From positions 1-6,472 of the forward strand of contig DAIDID010000026.1 in NCBI GenBank assembly GCA_027459545.1: a stretch of DNA of 6,472 nucleotides, in the 5' to 3' direction. Under the pieces are notes generated by a model that saw only the letters and a list, made by a program, of their open reading frames with translations, did not search any database and was not told the DNA's origin. Origin of the DNA: Candidatus Parcubacteria bacterium (lineage in GTDB: Bacteria > Patescibacteriota > Minisyncoccia > Phycocordibacterales > Phycocordibacteraceae). The number at the start of each line of letters is the position of its first letter. Position 1 is the first letter of the stretch. Of the stretch, positions 5,249 through 6,472 are shown piece by piece. A program made the position numbers and the translations under genes.

Positions 5249-6459
5249 ACTCTCGACTGTATCATTTCTATAAAAAGAGCTTTCATGTCTTTTGCGACCA
5301 AATCCCAGTCGTACTTTTGAGCTACCATTTCCACTGCGGTTTTACATACCTCATGCGCTTTTTCTGGCCTGCTCATAATATCCGTAACCGCTTCTACAAT
5401 TTGTGATGGAGCATCAGCATCGACCGCCCAGCCAGTGGTTGGTTTATCAGGATTTCGCTTTTCATCAAAAAGGAAATCCGCAATTCCTCCTTCTTGAGTT
5501 GCAACTACAGGAAGTCCAGCTGCCATAGCTTCAATAAATGAATTGCCCATTCCTTCTGAGCGAGATGGTCTCGTAAAGATATCACAAACCTTAAGCATGC
5601 GCGGCATTTCATCATGACTTATTTGTCCCATAAATCGTGCTCGCTTCTCTACATGGAGCTCTTTTGCTAAAGCTTTTAATGCATCCTCATCTGGACCAAT
5701 ACCGTATATAAGGAACGATATATTCTCTGGCAAAAGTGGTAATGCACGAATTACATCATCAATACCATTTTTATGCACGAGTCGAGATGTGGTGACTATA
5801 AAAATATCACCTTCCTTTTTGCCAAGGATGTTCTTCATTTTTGTAATTTGTTCATCGCTGTATTTATGAGCAAACTTCGCTACATTCACAGCATTTGGAA
5901 TTACTTTGCTTTCACCTTTGAAACCCATTCGTATTCCCCATTTCTGAAGAAAAGTCGAAATAGATTGAAGTGCATCTGCGCGTATAAAGCCTGCTTTGAA
6001 AAGTCCCCACACAGGGTGCATCATTTTTTCAATGTAGTCGGGCGGATCTCCTTCTTGAAGTGTTAGAAGATATTTCACATATGGAAATTTCTTCTTAAAG
6101 AGTCCTGCAGGAATTGCACACGAGTGCGCCATCATCGCCCACAATGCATCATAGTTATATTGTCGTTGTAGTTGCACCGCTTTCCAGTACGCCGCAATTT
6201 GAAAATAATATTTATTAAGATGGAGCGGAAATTTCTTTAAGTCGGCAATGCTTGGATTTTTTACTGTAAATCCTATACGGTGGACAAGCACATTTCCTAT
6301 TTGTTCTACGCGTGGAAGATTTGAATCGTTCCTAAGCGTAATCATATGAAATACAAATTCTTTCGGTGGACATCGCTCTGTAATTTCCTTTATCGCGACT
6401 TCAGCTCCCCCGATAAAGCTTGGGTAGTAGTTTAGGGAAAATATGAGGATTTTCTTCAT
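5245..6459 (-). CDS. Glycosyltransferase family 4-like protein
   Basis: A 404-residue GT-B glycosyltransferase and the first gene of the visible operon. MKKILIFSLNYYPSFIGGAE (1-20) is the classic GT4 opening, with the Gly17-Gly18 loop after the Y-P motif. FHMITLRND (37-45), YDALWAMMAHSCAIPAG (103-119), YLLTLQEGDPPDYIEK (130-145) and KVIPNAVNVAKF (185-196) lead to the linker. The donor domain has TTSRLVHKNGIDDVI (223-237; Arg226 and Lys230 are the probable diphosphate contacts), FLIYGIGPDEDALKAL (249-264), ARFMGQISHDEMP (274-286), RPSRSEGMGNSFIEAMAAG (297-315; EX7E with Glu302 and Glu310) and ATQEGGIADFL (320-330). EGMGNSFIEAMA resembles the motif of PimB-like and other lipid-acceptor GT4 enzymes, but this does not settle specificity. 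Only 13 bases precede the ATG in this window; they are A-rich with no clear ribosome site, so the true operon start is probably outside. Confidence 0.95.
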   Translation of the reverse strand: MKKILIFSLNYYPSFIGGAEVAIKEITERCPPKEFVFHMITLRNDSNLPRVEQIGNVLVHRIGFTVKNPSIADLKKFPLHLNKYYFQIAAYWKAVQLQRQYNYDALWAMMAHSCAIPAGLFKKKFPYVKYLLTLQEGDPPDYIEKMMHPVWGLFKAGFIRADALQSISTFLQKWGIRMGFKGESKVIPNAVNVAKFAHKYSDEQITKMKNILGKKEGDIFIVTTSRLVHKNGIDDVIRALPLLPENISFLIYGIGPDEDALKALAKELHVEKRARFMGQISHDEMPRMLKVCDIFTRPSRSEGMGNSFIEAMAAGLPVVATQEGGIADFLFDEKRNPDKPTTGWAVDADAPSQIVEAVTDIMSRPEKAHEVCKTAVEMVAQKYDWDLVAKDMKALFIEMIQSRV

Positions 6460-6472
6460 ATTTTTTGAGCTT

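Overview
All seven coding regions in this 6.5 kb window lie on the minus strand, packed head to tail with gaps of at most 45 bases. Five are GT-B fold glycosyltransferases that look functional (one cut by the window edge). One is a glycosyltransferase N-terminal domain standing alone. One is a short UDP-sugar dehydrogenase-like protein. This is a surface-polysaccharide (capsule, O-antigen-like or cell-surface glycan) locus. Modest to low GC, tight packing, an ATGA overlap, weak Shine-Dalgarno signals and the protein subtypes together suggest a Patescibacteria/CPR bacterium, most likely Parcubacteria-like. The subtype recognition is from memory, not a search, so the phylum is an inference. TGA serves as a stop (end of the gene at 5245-6459) and no gene has an internal TGA, so the TGA=Gly code of some CPR lineages is unlikely.

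Transcription runs from high to low coordinates. The order is GT4 (6459-5245), GT4 (5248-4139, 4-base overlap), GT4 (4131-2971, 7-base gap), dehydrogenase-like protein (2925-2023, after a 45-base gap, the only one large enough for a promoter), GT N-terminal fragment (2021-1539, 1-base gap), full-length paralogue of that fragment (1522-467, 16-base gap), and the N-terminal part of another GT (456-1, 10-base gap, running off the window).

Working model (inference): the glycosyltransferases add sugars one after another to a lipid-linked or surface glycan from nucleotide-sugar donors. The dehydrogenase-like protein may oxidise a nucleotide sugar to a uronic acid for the same glycan. No flippase, polymerase, ligase, initiating transferase or chain-length regulator is in the window, so the final product cannot be named.

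I see no RNA gene, mobile element, CRISPR array or convincing terminator, and no gene-free stretch above 45 bases. The features most worth a second look are the single-domain glycosyltransferase next to its intact paralogue, a dehydrogenase lacking the usual C-terminal UDP-binding domain, and a pure-GC perfect inverted repeat inside a coding sequence. I do not see clear evidence of a wholly new biological system.
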